This document shows positions 1 through 7,990 of a stretch of 35,384 nucleotides of DNA, one piece after another. This DNA comes from Prevotella sp. (GTDB lineage Bacteria; Bacteroidota; Bacteroidia; Bacteroidales; Bacteroidaceae), in the NCBI GenBank assembly GCA_017428055.1, contig JAFRRN010000028.1:1-35384 (forward strand), written 5' to 3'. The notes under the pieces are model-generated. The model did no database searches, was not told the origin of the DNA, and saw only the letters and a list, made by a program, of their open reading frames with translations. A program made the position numbers and the translations under genes. Each line of letters opens with the position of its first letter. Position 1 is the stretch's first letter.

Positions 1-1134
1 CTCGTCGTCTCCACCCTTTTGGGTATGTATATGATGATGTCGAGCGGCCACTTCCTGATGTTCTTCCTCGGACTGGAAATGGCATCCGTGCCGATGGCTT
101 GCCTCGTCGCCTTGGACAAATGGAAGAAAATCTCCGCCGAGGCGGGTGCCAAGTACATCCTCACAGCCACCTTCTCCAGCGGCGTGATGCTCTATGGCAT
201 CTCGTTCATCTACGGTGCCACGGGCACGCTCTATTTCAACGACGTGGCACAAGCCCTCACGGCAACGCCCCTCACCATCGCCGGACTTGTGTTCCTGTTC
301 AGCGGACTGGGCTTCAAGCTGTCGCTCGTGCCGTTCCACTTCTGGACTGCCGACACCTACCAGGGTGCTCCGACGACCGTCACGGGATATTTGAGCGTCA
401 TCTCCAAGGGTGCCGCCGCCTTCGCGCTGTATGCCATCCTCATCAAGGTGTTCGCCCCGATGGTGCAATACTGGCAGTATCTGCTCTTCATCGTGATAGC
501 CCTGTCCATCACCGTCGCCAACCTCTTCGCCATCCGGCAGAAGGAATTGAAGCGATTCATGGCGTTCAGCTCCATCTCACAGGCGGGATATATCATGCTC
601 GCCGTGGTGGGTAACTCCGCCATGGGCGTCACGGCATTGATGTATTACACGTTGGTGTACGTCGCTGCCAACCTCGCTGTCTTCGCCGTCATCAACGTCG
701 TGGAGCAGAATAACGGCGGGGCAACGGGCATGGATGCCTACAACGGGTTCTACCAGACCAACCCCAAGCTGTCGTTCCTCATGACCATCGCCCTGTTCTC
801 CTTGGCAGGCATCCCCCCGTTTGCGGGCATGTTCAGCAAGTTCTTCGTGTTCATGGCGGCAGTCAACGGCCACACCATCGACAACCCCGTGGGCATCCTC
901 GCCTACGTGGTGGTGTTCATCGCCTTGGTCAACACGGTGGTGTCGTTGTACTACTACCTCCTCATCGTGAAAGCCATGTACATCAAGAAGTCGGAAAATC
1001 CCCTGCCCACTTTTGAGAGTGACGACTCTACCAAGTTCGCCCTCGCCATCTGCACGGCAGGAGTAGCCCTCTTCGGCATCTGCTCGTATGTCTACGACTG
1101 GCTCTCCGGCGTGAGTATCGGCGCATTGCTCTGA
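1..1134 (+). CDS. nuoN: NADH-quinone oxidoreductase subunit N, 3' part
   Basis: This is the C-terminal part of a proton-pumping antiporter-like subunit of respiratory complex I, in the inner membrane. The frame is open from base 1, so the true start lies upstream of the window. About 377 residues are visible, almost entirely hydrophobic helices, with the family-typical segments [16 protein letters not shown] near the left edge, a Lys-Phe-Met-Ala-Phe-Ser-Ser-Ile-Ser stretch mid-protein, and [15 protein letters not shown]. These match the NuoN/proton-conducting transporter family; NuoL and NuoM are related, but the pattern and the position as last gene before a terminator favour NuoN. A rho-independent terminator follows 27 bases after the stop, consistent with the end of a nuo operon. 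Partial only because of the window edge. Confidence 0.93.
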   Translation, partial: LVVSTLLGMYMMMSSGHFLMFFLGLEMASVPMACLVALDKWKKISAEAGAKYILTATFSSGVMLYGISFIYGATGTLYFNDVAQALTATPLTIAGLVFLFSGLGFKLSLVPFHFWTADTYQGAPTTVTGYLSVISKGAAAFALYAILIKVFAPMVQYWQYLLFIVIALSITVANLFAIRQKELKRFMAFSSISQAGYIMLAVVGNSAMGVTALMYYTLVYVAANLAVFAVINVVEQNNGGATGMDAYNGFYQTNPKLSFLMTIALFSLAGIPPFAGMFSKFFVFMAAVNGHTIDNPVGILAYVVVFIALVNTVVSLYYYLLIVKAMYIKKSENPLPTFESDDSTKFALAICTAGVALFGICSYVYDWLSGVSIGALL

Positions 1135-1160
1135 CATCCTATCGATTGATAGCATCCGAT

Positions 1161-1193
1161 AAAGGCGTTCCGCATCCGTGGGACGCCTTTTTT
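1161..1193 (+). terminator. Rho-independent terminator after nuoN
   Basis: An 11-bp stem (AAAGGCGTTCC pairing with GGGACGCCTTT, one G-U pair) with an 8-base loop is followed by a T run. It closes the nuo operon. Confidence 0.85.
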
Positions 1194-1278
1194 ATCGATT
1201 AGCCCATCCATTTCATTTCAATTATTCACTTCCTACAGAAAAATACTTACATCATGAGATAATATGACAGAAAAATCG

Positions 1279-1286
1279 TAACTTTG
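1279..1286 (+). promoter_or_regulatory. -7 box (TAACTTTG) for the MNT-HEPN pair
   Basis: The octamer TAACTTTG fits the Bacteroidota -7 consensus TAnnTTTG. No convincing TTTG -33 element is seen 19-21 bases upstream. It lies so close to the first ATG (1294) that a later start is likely for the downstream gene. Confidence 0.4.
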
Positions 1287-1326
1287 CACTGGAATGAGAA
1301 ATATGAGGACGATGGAGACTACTAAC

Positions 1327-1635
1327 ATGATAGACAACATCAAGCAAGTGGCAGCACAAGTGTTGCCTAAAGGCAGTTCGCTCTTCCTCTATGGTTCTCG
1401 CGCACGTGGCGACGAGCATGAAGAGTCAGATTGGGACCTGCTGCTACTCCTTGACAAGCCCAAACTCGAACGCGACGATTTCGACAAATATTCCTTTCCC
1501 TTTGTACTCATGGGATGGGACTATGGACAAGACATCCGTCCCCATGCCTATACCAAGGAGGAATGGTTTAACGGTCCACATGCGATGTTTTATTATAACG
1601 TAGAAGAAGATAAAAAGGTTTTATATGAGTCTTAG
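1327..1635 (+). CDS. MNT-type nucleotidyltransferase domain protein (antitoxin-like)
   Basis: A small nucleotidyltransferase of the minimal (MNT) type, usually partner of a HEPN protein in toxin-antitoxin or related modules. In known MntA-HepT systems the MNT protein silences the HEPN RNase by AMP transfer. The signature is FLYGSRARGDEHEESDWDLL: the GSxxxG loop followed by the D-x-D metal-binding pair. ATG codons at 1294 and 1312 are in the same frame; I prefer 1327 (MIDNIKQ) because the -7 box ends at 1286 and a GGAG lies about 10 bases before 1327. About 102 residues, normal for the family. Its last 11 bases overlap the ATG of the HEPN reading frame at 1625, so the two are probably translationally coupled. 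The partner appears broken (see 1625-2032). The region is more AT-rich than nuoN, fitting acquired DNA. Confidence 0.82.
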   Translation: MIDNIKQVAAQVLPKGSSLFLYGSRARGDEHEESDWDLLLLLDKPKLERDDFDKYSFPFVLMGWDYGQDIRPHAYTKEEWFNGPHAMFYYNVEEDKKVLYES

Positions 1636-2032
1636 TGAAAACGAAAGAATAATTATTGTCAATCTGGAACTGAAAAAAGCACAAAACACGTTTGAAGCCA
1701 TGATGAAGTGTGCTCATCAAAAGATGTAGGAAACCGCTGCCAACCGTCTCTATTATGCTATGTTTCATGCCGTTTCAGCACTCCTAATCAACGATGACTT
1801 CCATGTGAAAAGCCATAAAGGCGTAATGGCATTATTTGGCGAACATTATGTAAAGACGGGAATCTTCACCAAGAAAGAAGGCTCTTTGCTTTCTGAGCTC
1901 GTCATCATGCGGGATAATGCTGACTATAATTGTTTCTATGAGGCAACCGAAGAGAAGTTGGTCCCACTCATTGACCCCACCAGACAATTCATCGAAAAAG
2001 TCAAAAGATATATTTCAGACAAACAAAACTAA
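1625..2032 (+). pseudogene. HEPN domain protein with in-frame amber codon
   Basis: The frame starting at ATG 1625 (MSLSENERIIIVNLEL) is one continuous HEPN-family protein of about 135 codons apart from a TAG at 1727-1729. Residues before the stop end in HQKM and those after begin ETAANRLYYAMFHAVSALL, a typical HEPN core; TAG is one base from TGG, so a Trp-to-stop change is the simplest reading. An R-x6-H pattern (RLYYAMFH), resembling the HEPN RNase motif, lies after the stop. Either the gene is dead, a piece restarts at the internal ATG at 1760, or amber readthrough occurs. The start overlaps the MNT gene by 11 bases, the usual arrangement. What is seen is the stop; loss of function is inferred, and a sequencing error is possible. 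Confidence 0.78.
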
Positions 2033-2233
2033 TATTTCGGATTACCAAGAGAGCATTCATGAAGTCGTCCATGAATGTCAAGAAAAAGTCACGTTTCAGC
2101 CCTCCGTGGCTGCGTTTTTTGCCAGCAAACGATAAGTTGGACGGAAAAACGCGATTTTTGGCGCATTTCATAAGCCACTGAATACCAACATCTTATAAAT
2201 CTTCATGATTTCATGATGCCGATAAATGCGGCA

Positions 2234-2336
2234 ATTTAACATTTTTTGGGCGGCATCCGCCGCCGATAAATGCCACATCTGACGGCGACGGATGCCACAT
2301 CCGTGACCGACGGATGCCACAGAAAAAATGTTAAAT
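2234..2336. repeat. Long imperfect inverted repeat enclosing short direct repeats
   Basis: The left arm 2234-2259 begins ATTTAACATTTTTT and ends GGCATCCG; the right arm 2311-2336 is its reverse complement with 3 mismatches in 26 positions. Between the arms and in the right arm the motif CGA(TAA or CGG)ATGCCAC occurs at 2263, 2286 and 2308 (spacing 23 and 22), with a fourth diverged copy at about 2219. This looks like a small palindromic intergenic element (REP or MITE-like). No transposase is present and no target duplication was identified. Confidence 0.7.
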
Positions 2337-2486
2337 GGATGCTTTTACCCTCAAAAGCATGATTTTCGGCGACTGTCGGAGGCTAAATCCGGTCGTGCCA
2401 ACTCTATTTCGCGTATTTCCGCAGACATGATTTTGTCAGGCTTTTTCAGCATATTTACAGTGGAAAGACATAAAATATTGCGCCTT

Positions 2487-2521
2487 TTTGTGCGTTATCC
2501 GAGATAAAAAGGCTATCTTTG
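2487..2521 (+). promoter_or_regulatory. Probable promoter of the mod-fic-res-nuclease operon
   Basis: TTTG at 2487-2490 and TATCTTTG at 2514-2521 match the Bacteroidota -33 and -7 boxes. The spacer of 23 bases is longer than the usual 19-21. The position excludes the upstream in-frame start at 2488 for mod and supports ATG 2578. Confidence 0.5.
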
Positions 2522-2577
2522 TACCACAAACGATTTACCTAAACGAGGAAAAAGGAAACATTCACCGTAAACGACCG

Positions 2578-4509
2578 ATGGCTGCAATCAATGACTTAAT
2601 AGCGCAGATAGAAGACGAAGGGCTGCGCCTCAGGATAGAGGCGGAGGTGAAAAGGCTGTTGGAGCACAAGAAGTTCGGGCTGGTCTTCGAGGACCACCTG
2701 CCCGAGGGACTCACCGAGGGACCCGTCTACCCCTGCCTGCAAATGATAGACCAAGTGGCACATGCGGAGGACCAGTCGCTGTGGCACACGCTCATCGAGG
2801 CGGACAACTACTACGCCCTGCAGCTCCTCGCCTACCTCTATCCCGGCAAGGTGGACTGCATCTATATCGACCCGCCATACAACACGGGGGCGCGTGACTG
2901 GAAATACAACAACGACTATGTGGACTCGTCCGACCACTACCGGCACTCCAAATGGCTCTCCATGATGAAGCGACGCCTCGCTCTCGCCAAGAAACTGCTC
3001 AACCCCAAAGACTCCGTGCTCATCGTCACCATCGACGAGAAAGAATACCTGCACCTCGGATGCTTGTTGGAAGAGATGTTCCCAGAGGCAAGGATGCAGA
3101 TGGTGAGTGTTGTTATCAAAGCAGGAGGCGTTTCAAGAGGTTCAGAATTTTATCGTACCAACGAATTTTATTATTTCATTTCATTTGGAGATGCACAACC
3201 TTCTGCCATTGCACTTTCTAAAGAGTGGCTTGGCGGAGTCAAAAATACAACAAAAAATGATATTCGTTGGAGAGAACTTAGGAGAACAAGCTCTGGTTCT
3301 TTAAGGAGGGATAGACCTCATTCTTTCTTTCCTATTTTTGTTCATGAGGACGGAAGAGGCATTCATTCTGTAGGGGATCCTTATTATGGGGACAATTACA
3401 AGACAGATATTATACCACCAAAGGGAACAAAAGCTATTTGGCCATTATTCCCTGATGGAAGAGAGGGACGATGGCAAGTGTCAAAAGAAAACATCTTAGA
3501 GATGCTTGGAAAAGGATATATTAGAATGGGAAAGTTCACCTCTACAGGAATGTCTATGTCATATTTATCAGAAGGGGAACAAAAGAAAGTCGAAAAAGGT
3601 GTTTATAAAATTATAGGTCATAGGGATGATGGCTCAATAATAACTGACAATATTGATTATGTTCCAACATTTATTCCAGGGTCAATATGGCAAATAGCAG
3701 CGCATGATGCAACTGAGAACGGAACGAAATTATTAGCCAAAATCATTGGTCCTAACCGCTTTTCCTACCCCAAATCCCTCTACGCCGTCCACGATGCCAT
3801 TCGTTTCTTTGTCGCCGACAAGCCCGATGCGTTGATTGTCGACTTCTTCGCCGGCAGCGGCACGACGCTCCATGCCGTGAACTTGCTGAATGCTGCGGAC
3901 GGCGGGCGGCGGCGTTGCATCATGGTGACCAACAACGAGGTGTCGGACAGCGAGGCCAAGGCACTGAGGAAACAAGGCTTGCAGCCCGGCGATGCCGAAT
4001 GGGAGCGGCTGGGCATAGCCCGCTATGTATGCTGGCCCCGCACCGTCTGCTCCATTGAGGGGCACGATGTCAATAGCGAGCCGCTCAGAGGCGAATACCT
4101 CGGCACCGACCACCGGGCGATGAAGGACGGCTTTGATGCCAACTGCATCTTCTTCCGTCTGGCATTCCTCGACAAGGCGCAAGTGGCATTGGGCCGCCAG
4201 TTTCGCGAGCTGCTGCCCCTGCTATGGATGAAGGCGGGCGCCATCGGTCCCTGCCCCACATTGGCGGAGGGTCCCGATGTCCCCCCGATGCTTATCCTCC
4301 CCGGGAATGCCTTTGCCGTGCTGACAGACGCGCGACGCTTCAGCGAGTTTGTATCGATGGTAGAGTGCGAGGATGCCATCCGCATGGTGTACCTCGTGGT
4401 AGACAGCGACTCGATGTATCGCGACATGTCGCGCCACTTCCCCAAGCGGCAGACGTGCCAGCTCTATCGTGACTATTTAGACAATTTTAGGATCAACCAG
4501 ACAAGATAA
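2578..4509 (+). CDS. mod: Type III restriction system DNA methyltransferase (Mod)
   Basis: A 643-residue DNA amino-methyltransferase, probably N6-adenine, that sets the sequence specificity of a Type III restriction-modification complex. The catalytic motif DPPYNTG is at residues 98-104 and the AdoMet motif DFFAGSGTT at 422-430; this order (catalytic first, AdoMet second) is that of beta-class Type III Mod. The central part between them, roughly residues 175-395, is the target recognition domain. Its DNA (about 3105-3755) is conspicuously AT-rich, whereas both flanks are GC-rich, suggesting that the recognition domain was swapped in by recombination. Start chosen at ATG 2578 (MAAINDLIAQ), downstream of the promoter. 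A fic gene follows after 11 bases and res after that, so one operon is likely. Confidence 0.92.
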   Translation: MAAINDLIAQIEDEGLRLRIEAEVKRLLEHKKFGLVFEDHLPEGLTEGPVYPCLQMIDQVAHAEDQSLWHTLIEADNYYALQLLAYLYPGKVDCIYIDPPYNTGARDWKYNNDYVDSSDHYRHSKWLSMMKRRLALAKKLLNPKDSVLIVTIDEKEYLHLGCLLEEMFPEARMQMVSVVIKAGGVSRGSEFYRTNEFYYFISFGDAQPSAIALSKEWLGGVKNTTKNDIRWRELRRTSSGSLRRDRPHSFFPIFVHEDGRGIHSVGDPYYGDNYKTDIIPPKGTKAIWPLFPDGREGRWQVSKENILEMLGKGYIRMGKFTSTGMSMSYLSEGEQKKVEKGVYKIIGHRDDGSIITDNIDYVPTFIPGSIWQIAAHDATENGTKLLAKIIGPNRFSYPKSLYAVHDAIRFFVADKPDALIVDFFAGSGTTLHAVNLLNAADGGRRRCIMVTNNEVSDSEAKALRKQGLQPGDAEWERLGIARYVCWPRTVCSIEGHDVNSEPLRGEYLGTDHRAMKDGFDANCIFFRLAFLDKAQVALGRQFRELLPLLWMKAGAIGPCPTLAEGPDVPPMLILPGNAFAVLTDARRFSEFVSMVECEDAIRMVYLVVDSDSMYRDMSRHFPKRQTCQLYRDYLDNFRINQTR

Positions 4510-4520
4510 AGGTAAGAAAC

Positions 4521-5240
4521 ATGATTTCCGGGTTATTAGCTGCGCTGCGCGAACAAAAGGAGATGTCCTTGAAAGGCGGCATCTATCACAAGACACAGAT
4601 AGACCTCACCTACAACTCCAACCACATAGAAGGCAGTAGGTTGACGCACGAGCAGACACGCTACATCTTTGAGACCAATACGATTGGCTTGACTCAGGAG
4701 GCAGTCAACGTGAACGATATTGTGGAAACGGTCAATCATTTCCGATGTATAGATATGGTCATTGACCATGCCACTGACAAACTCTCTTCAGACTTCATCA
4801 AGGAATTGCATCGGGTGTTGAAGACGGGAACTTCCGATAGCCGAAAAGCCTGGTTTGCCGTGGGCGATTATAAGCGTTTGCCCAACGAGGTAGGTGGTGA
4901 GGAGACCTGTGCACCCGAGCTGGTAGGTAAACGTATGGAGGAATTACTGACCGACTACCATCATGGCGAACGGCAATTGGGAGACATTCTCGACCTGCAT
5001 GTACGCTTTGAACGCATCCATCCCTTTCAGGACGGCAATGGCCGCGTGGGGCGCCTCATCATGTTCAAGGAGTGTCTCGGCAGGGGCATCGTCCCTTTCA
5101 TCATCACAGACGAATTGAAGATGTTTTATTATCGGGGGCTGCGTGAATGGGGTCATGTCAATGGATACCTGACAGACACCTGCCTCACTGCACAAGACCA
5201 GTACAAGGCAGCCCTTGACTATTTCAGAATAAAGTATTAG
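4521..5240 (+). CDS. Fic domain AMP-transferase between mod and res
   Basis: A 239-residue Fic-family protein. Fic enzymes usually transfer AMP from ATP to a target hydroxyl and so inactivate proteins such as topoisomerases or GTPases. The active-site motif HPFQDGNGRVGR at residues 167-178 is complete, so catalysis is expected. An N-terminal SNHIEG (33-38) fits the inhibitory-helix motif (S/T)xxxE(G/N), placing it among self-inhibited class II Fic proteins in which inhibitor and catalyst share one chain. The gene is 11 bases after mod and 8 bases before res, on the same strand, so it is almost certainly co-transcribed with them. A role in restoring or policing restriction, or abortive infection when restriction fails, is inference; the target is unknown. 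Confidence 0.92.
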   Translation: MISGLLAALREQKEMSLKGGIYHKTQIDLTYNSNHIEGSRLTHEQTRYIFETNTIGLTQEAVNVNDIVETVNHFRCIDMVIDHATDKLSSDFIKELHRVLKTGTSDSRKAWFAVGDYKRLPNEVGGEETCAPELVGKRMEELLTDYHHGERQLGDILDLHVRFERIHPFQDGNGRVGRLIMFKECLGRGIVPFIITDELKMFYYRGLREWGHVNGYLTDTCLTAQDQYKAALDYFRIKY

Positions 5241-5248
5241 CAGAAGAA

Positions 5249-7981
5249 ATGACAGACGAGCTTTTCACCTTCCAGCGACGGGCATTGGAAAGCCTACGGA
5301 TGCAATGCGCCTTAGCGCACAACGAATACCGCCACAGCGGCATAAACCAGGTGGTGTCGTTTACCGCCCCTACGGGAGCGGGCAAGACCATCATCATGTC
5401 GGCATTGATAGAGGACATCCTCTATGGCAACGAGCAATACATAGAGCAGCCCGATGCCATCTTTGTATGGCTGTCAGACTCTCCCGAGCTCAACCTACAG
5501 TCGAAAGAGAAGATCGACACCAAGGCCGACAAAATCCGATTGGGGCAGTGTGTGGTGATTGCCGATGACTCGTTTGACAGGGAGACATTGGACGAGGGAC
5601 ACATCTACTTCCTCAACACACAGAAGCTGAGCCGCACGAGCAACCTGACCATACACTCTGACCGCCGCCAATACACGATATGGGAGACCCTGACGAACAC
5701 GATAGCGGAGAAAGCCGACAAGCTCTATTTCATCATCGACGAGGCACACCGGGGCATGAGAGGCACAGAGGCGGGACGGGCGACGACCATCATGCAGAAG
5801 TTTATCCTCGGCAGCGAGAAGGACGGACTGCCACCCGTGCCGGTTGTCATAGGGATGTCGGCGACCATCAAGCGATTCGAACAGTTGGTCAAGAACTTCA
5901 AGGCGACAAGACGTCCCATCGCCATCATGCCAGACGAGGTGCGGGCATCGGGACTGCTGAAAGACAGGGTGATCATCTATTACCCCAAGGAGGCGAATGA
6001 GCAAAAGGACATGGCGGTGTTTCAGGCCGCCACGGACGAATGGCTGCAGAAATGTCTGCACTGGGACACTTTTTGTAAGGAGCAGCACCACTGGCAGGTG
6101 CGCCCCATCTTTGTCATCCAGGTGCTGAATGGCACTCACGGCAACTTGACCGATACCCCCTTGGACGACTATCTGGCCAAGATAGAGGAGCGGGCCCGCT
6201 GCAGGTTTGAGCGTGGCGAGGTGGTACATGCCTTTGGCGACACCAAAGGCGCGGTCGTGGTGAACGGCCTTGAAGTGCCTTACGAGGAGCCTTCCCGGAT
6301 CTCGGACAACAAGCAGGTGCGCGTGGTATTCTTCAAGGAGACGCTGTCTACAGGGTGGGACTGCCCTCGGGCGGAGTGCATGATGTCGTTTCGCCGCTAT
6401 GTGGACGCGACGGCGATAGCGCAGTTGCTCGGGCGAATGGTGCGTACACCCATCCAGCAGCGCATATTGGTAGACGACATGCTGAACGACGTGCAGCTGT
6501 TTCTGCCCCATTTCGACTCCGAGAAAGTACAGAAGGTGGTAGAAGAGCTGAACGCTGAGGGAGGCGAATTGCCCACGGATGTCATCGGTGAGGAACTGGA
6601 ACGTGGCGCGTATGTCATGCTGACCTCCAGACCCACCGTGCGAAGGGCGCACAGAGAAGTGGATATGAGCCTGTCATTGTTTGACGAGGAGAGCCTCACC
6701 CCCTACCCCTCTCCGCATGGAGAGGGGGGTAACGACTCCCTACAGTCCGCCAGCAGCCGTAAGGCGAAGCCCCTTCCCTCCCATCATGAGACGGGGGGCG
6801 AGAGACCCATTGACTTTGAGCCGGAGGGGATAGACCGTCAGAGGATTGTCTGTTTCATCAACGACCTGGCACTGCCCACCTACCAAGTGCGTAGTTTCCA
6901 GATGAACGATTACCTGAAGTCCCTGTTCAGCCTTTGCCGTTTCCTGCTCATGTCAGGCTTGGATGTCAATGCCCATGGACTTGTCATTGATGCCATCGTG
7001 GAGAAGATACATGCCTATATCCAAGGACTCAAGCTCGCCGGCACATTTGCCGAGGCAAAGGCGCGGGTGGTCCACTTCGAGATGCTGTCACAGGTATATG
7101 ATGCCTTTGGTGAGCAAATCAAGTCGGAGCCCATGAAAAACATGTTTTCCGAGTCAGACATCGATGTAGACCGCCAACTACGGATAGCCGAGAAGAAACT
7201 TGGCAATGAGGGCGTCGCCAATGCCTACGGCAGGAAGTACGACAATCCTGACGCACAAGGTGCCTATATGGTAGATGTCATCCTGTATGCCTGCGACGAG
7301 GGGCAGATGCAACGACTGCATGAGTTTGCCAAGGAGGAATATCACTTGTTGAATGACAAGTACAGACAGAAGACCACAAGGCTGCCGGACAACCTCAAGA
7401 CGCAGTACAGGAATATCGTGCGCGACAGTGCAGAGGTATCGGAAGTACCCTTCTACCTGAGTGACAATATCGCCTTCCGTCATGACGAGGACGGAGAGGA
7501 ATACGACGACCACCTCTTTGTGGATGAGCAGACGGGCCAGGTAAGGATCAAGCTCAACGGCTGGGAGAGGCGCGTCATCGACGAGGAGCGCAAGGGCGAA
7601 GACTATCGCTGCTGGTATCGTAATCCGTCTCGGGGCAGGGAGGCATTGACTTTATATTATCATTATAAGGGCATGACCAGACCGTTTTATCCAGACTTCC
7701 TCGTCGTCCGCAAGGAGGATGGGGGCGACTATATCGTGGACATCCTTGAGCCACACGACCCTACCCGCGACGACAACGTCGGCAAGGCAAAGGCACTGGC
7801 TCAATATGCCACGGACAATCCCTGCATTGGCCGGGCGCAATTGATCAGGCTGGCCAAGACCGCTACGGGCACAGAGCTGAGGCGTCTCGACTTCGCCGCG
7901 CATAGCGAGCTACGTGAGAAGATGGCATATGTCAGCCTGAACGAAGAATTAGACCATCTGTTTGCGGTGTATGGCGAATAA
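5249..7981 (+). CDS. res: Type III restriction enzyme helicase-nuclease subunit (Res)
   Basis: A 910-residue SF2 ATPase with a C-terminal nuclease region that, with Mod, forms a Type III restriction enzyme. Walker A TAPTGAGKT is at residues 39-47, the DEAH box (IIDEAHRGM) starts near 164, a GMSAT motif III near 202, and the STGWDCPRAE stretch belongs to the second RecA domain. Near the C terminus, YPDFLVV (P815-D816) and VDILEPHD (831-836) align with a PD-(D/E)xK fold, but the usual E-x-K lysine is not visible; the sequence reads E-P-H. A palindromic segment encoding LTPYPSPHGEGG is inserted in frame near residue 483. The start follows fic by 8 bases. Cleavage activity cannot be judged from sequence alone. 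Confidence 0.9.
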   Translation: MTDELFTFQRRALESLRMQCALAHNEYRHSGINQVVSFTAPTGAGKTIIMSALIEDILYGNEQYIEQPDAIFVWLSDSPELNLQSKEKIDTKADKIRLGQCVVIADDSFDRETLDEGHIYFLNTQKLSRTSNLTIHSDRRQYTIWETLTNTIAEKADKLYFIIDEAHRGMRGTEAGRATTIMQKFILGSEKDGLPPVPVVIGMSATIKRFEQLVKNFKATRRPIAIMPDEVRASGLLKDRVIIYYPKEANEQKDMAVFQAATDEWLQKCLHWDTFCKEQHHWQVRPIFVIQVLNGTHGNLTDTPLDDYLAKIEERARCRFERGEVVHAFGDTKGAVVVNGLEVPYEEPSRISDNKQVRVVFFKETLSTGWDCPRAECMMSFRRYVDATAIAQLLGRMVRTPIQQRILVDDMLNDVQLFLPHFDSEKVQKVVEELNAEGGELPTDVIGEELERGAYVMLTSRPTVRRAHREVDMSLSLFDEESLTPYPSPHGEGGNDSLQSASSRKAKPLPSHHETGGERPIDFEPEGIDRQRIVCFINDLALPTYQVRSFQMNDYLKSLFSLCRFLLMSGLDVNAHGLVIDAIVEKIHAYIQGLKLAGTFAEAKARVVHFEMLSQVYDAFGEQIKSEPMKNMFSESDIDVDRQLRIAEKKLGNEGVANAYGRKYDNPDAQGAYMVDVILYACDEGQMQRLHEFAKEEYHLLNDKYRQKTTRLPDNLKTQYRNIVRDSAEVSEVPFYLSDNIAFRHDEDGEEYDDHLFVDEQTGQVRIKLNGWERRVIDEERKGEDYRCWYRNPSRGREALTLYYHYKGMTRPFYPDFLVVRKEDGGDYIVDILEPHDPTRDDNVGKAKALAQYATDNPCIGRAQLIRLAKTATGTELRRLDFAAHSELREKMAYVSLNEELDHLFAVYGE
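6696..6730 (+). repeat. In-frame palindromic insert inside res
   Basis: A perfect 9-bp stem (CCCCTCTCC, 6706-6714, loop GCAT, GGAGAGGGG, 6719-6727) lies in coding sequence and is read as LTPYPSPHGEGG. C/G-rich hairpins encoding TPxPSPxGEG-like peptides are a widespread dispersed bacterial repeat type. The following residues to about 6810 are low-complexity and may belong to the same insertion, because the protein resumes recognisable sequence at FEPEGIDRQ. Confidence 0.75.
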
Positions 7982-7990
7982 CAGGGTCAA

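Larger units (their letters stand above)
2033..2577. other. 545-base gene-free stretch between HEPN frame and mod
   Basis: No convincing gene is seen. It contains an 8-bp hairpin (CATTCATG, 2054-2061, pairing with CATGAATG, 2070-2077), a 26-base imperfect inverted repeat enclosing degenerate short direct repeats (2219-2336), and the probable mod promoter (2487-2521). The two hairpins could end the MNT-HEPN transcript, but neither has a clear T tract on the plus strand. Confidence 0.7.

Noticed and set aside
2219-2320. CRISPR-like array
   Set aside because: The direct repeats are only about 13 bases, degenerate and 22-23 bases apart, without spacer-like unique units or cas genes.
5495-6652. 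385-codon open frame on the minus strand inside res
   Set aside because: Lies wholly opposite helicase motifs; composition is typical of antisense frames in GC-rich coding DNA.
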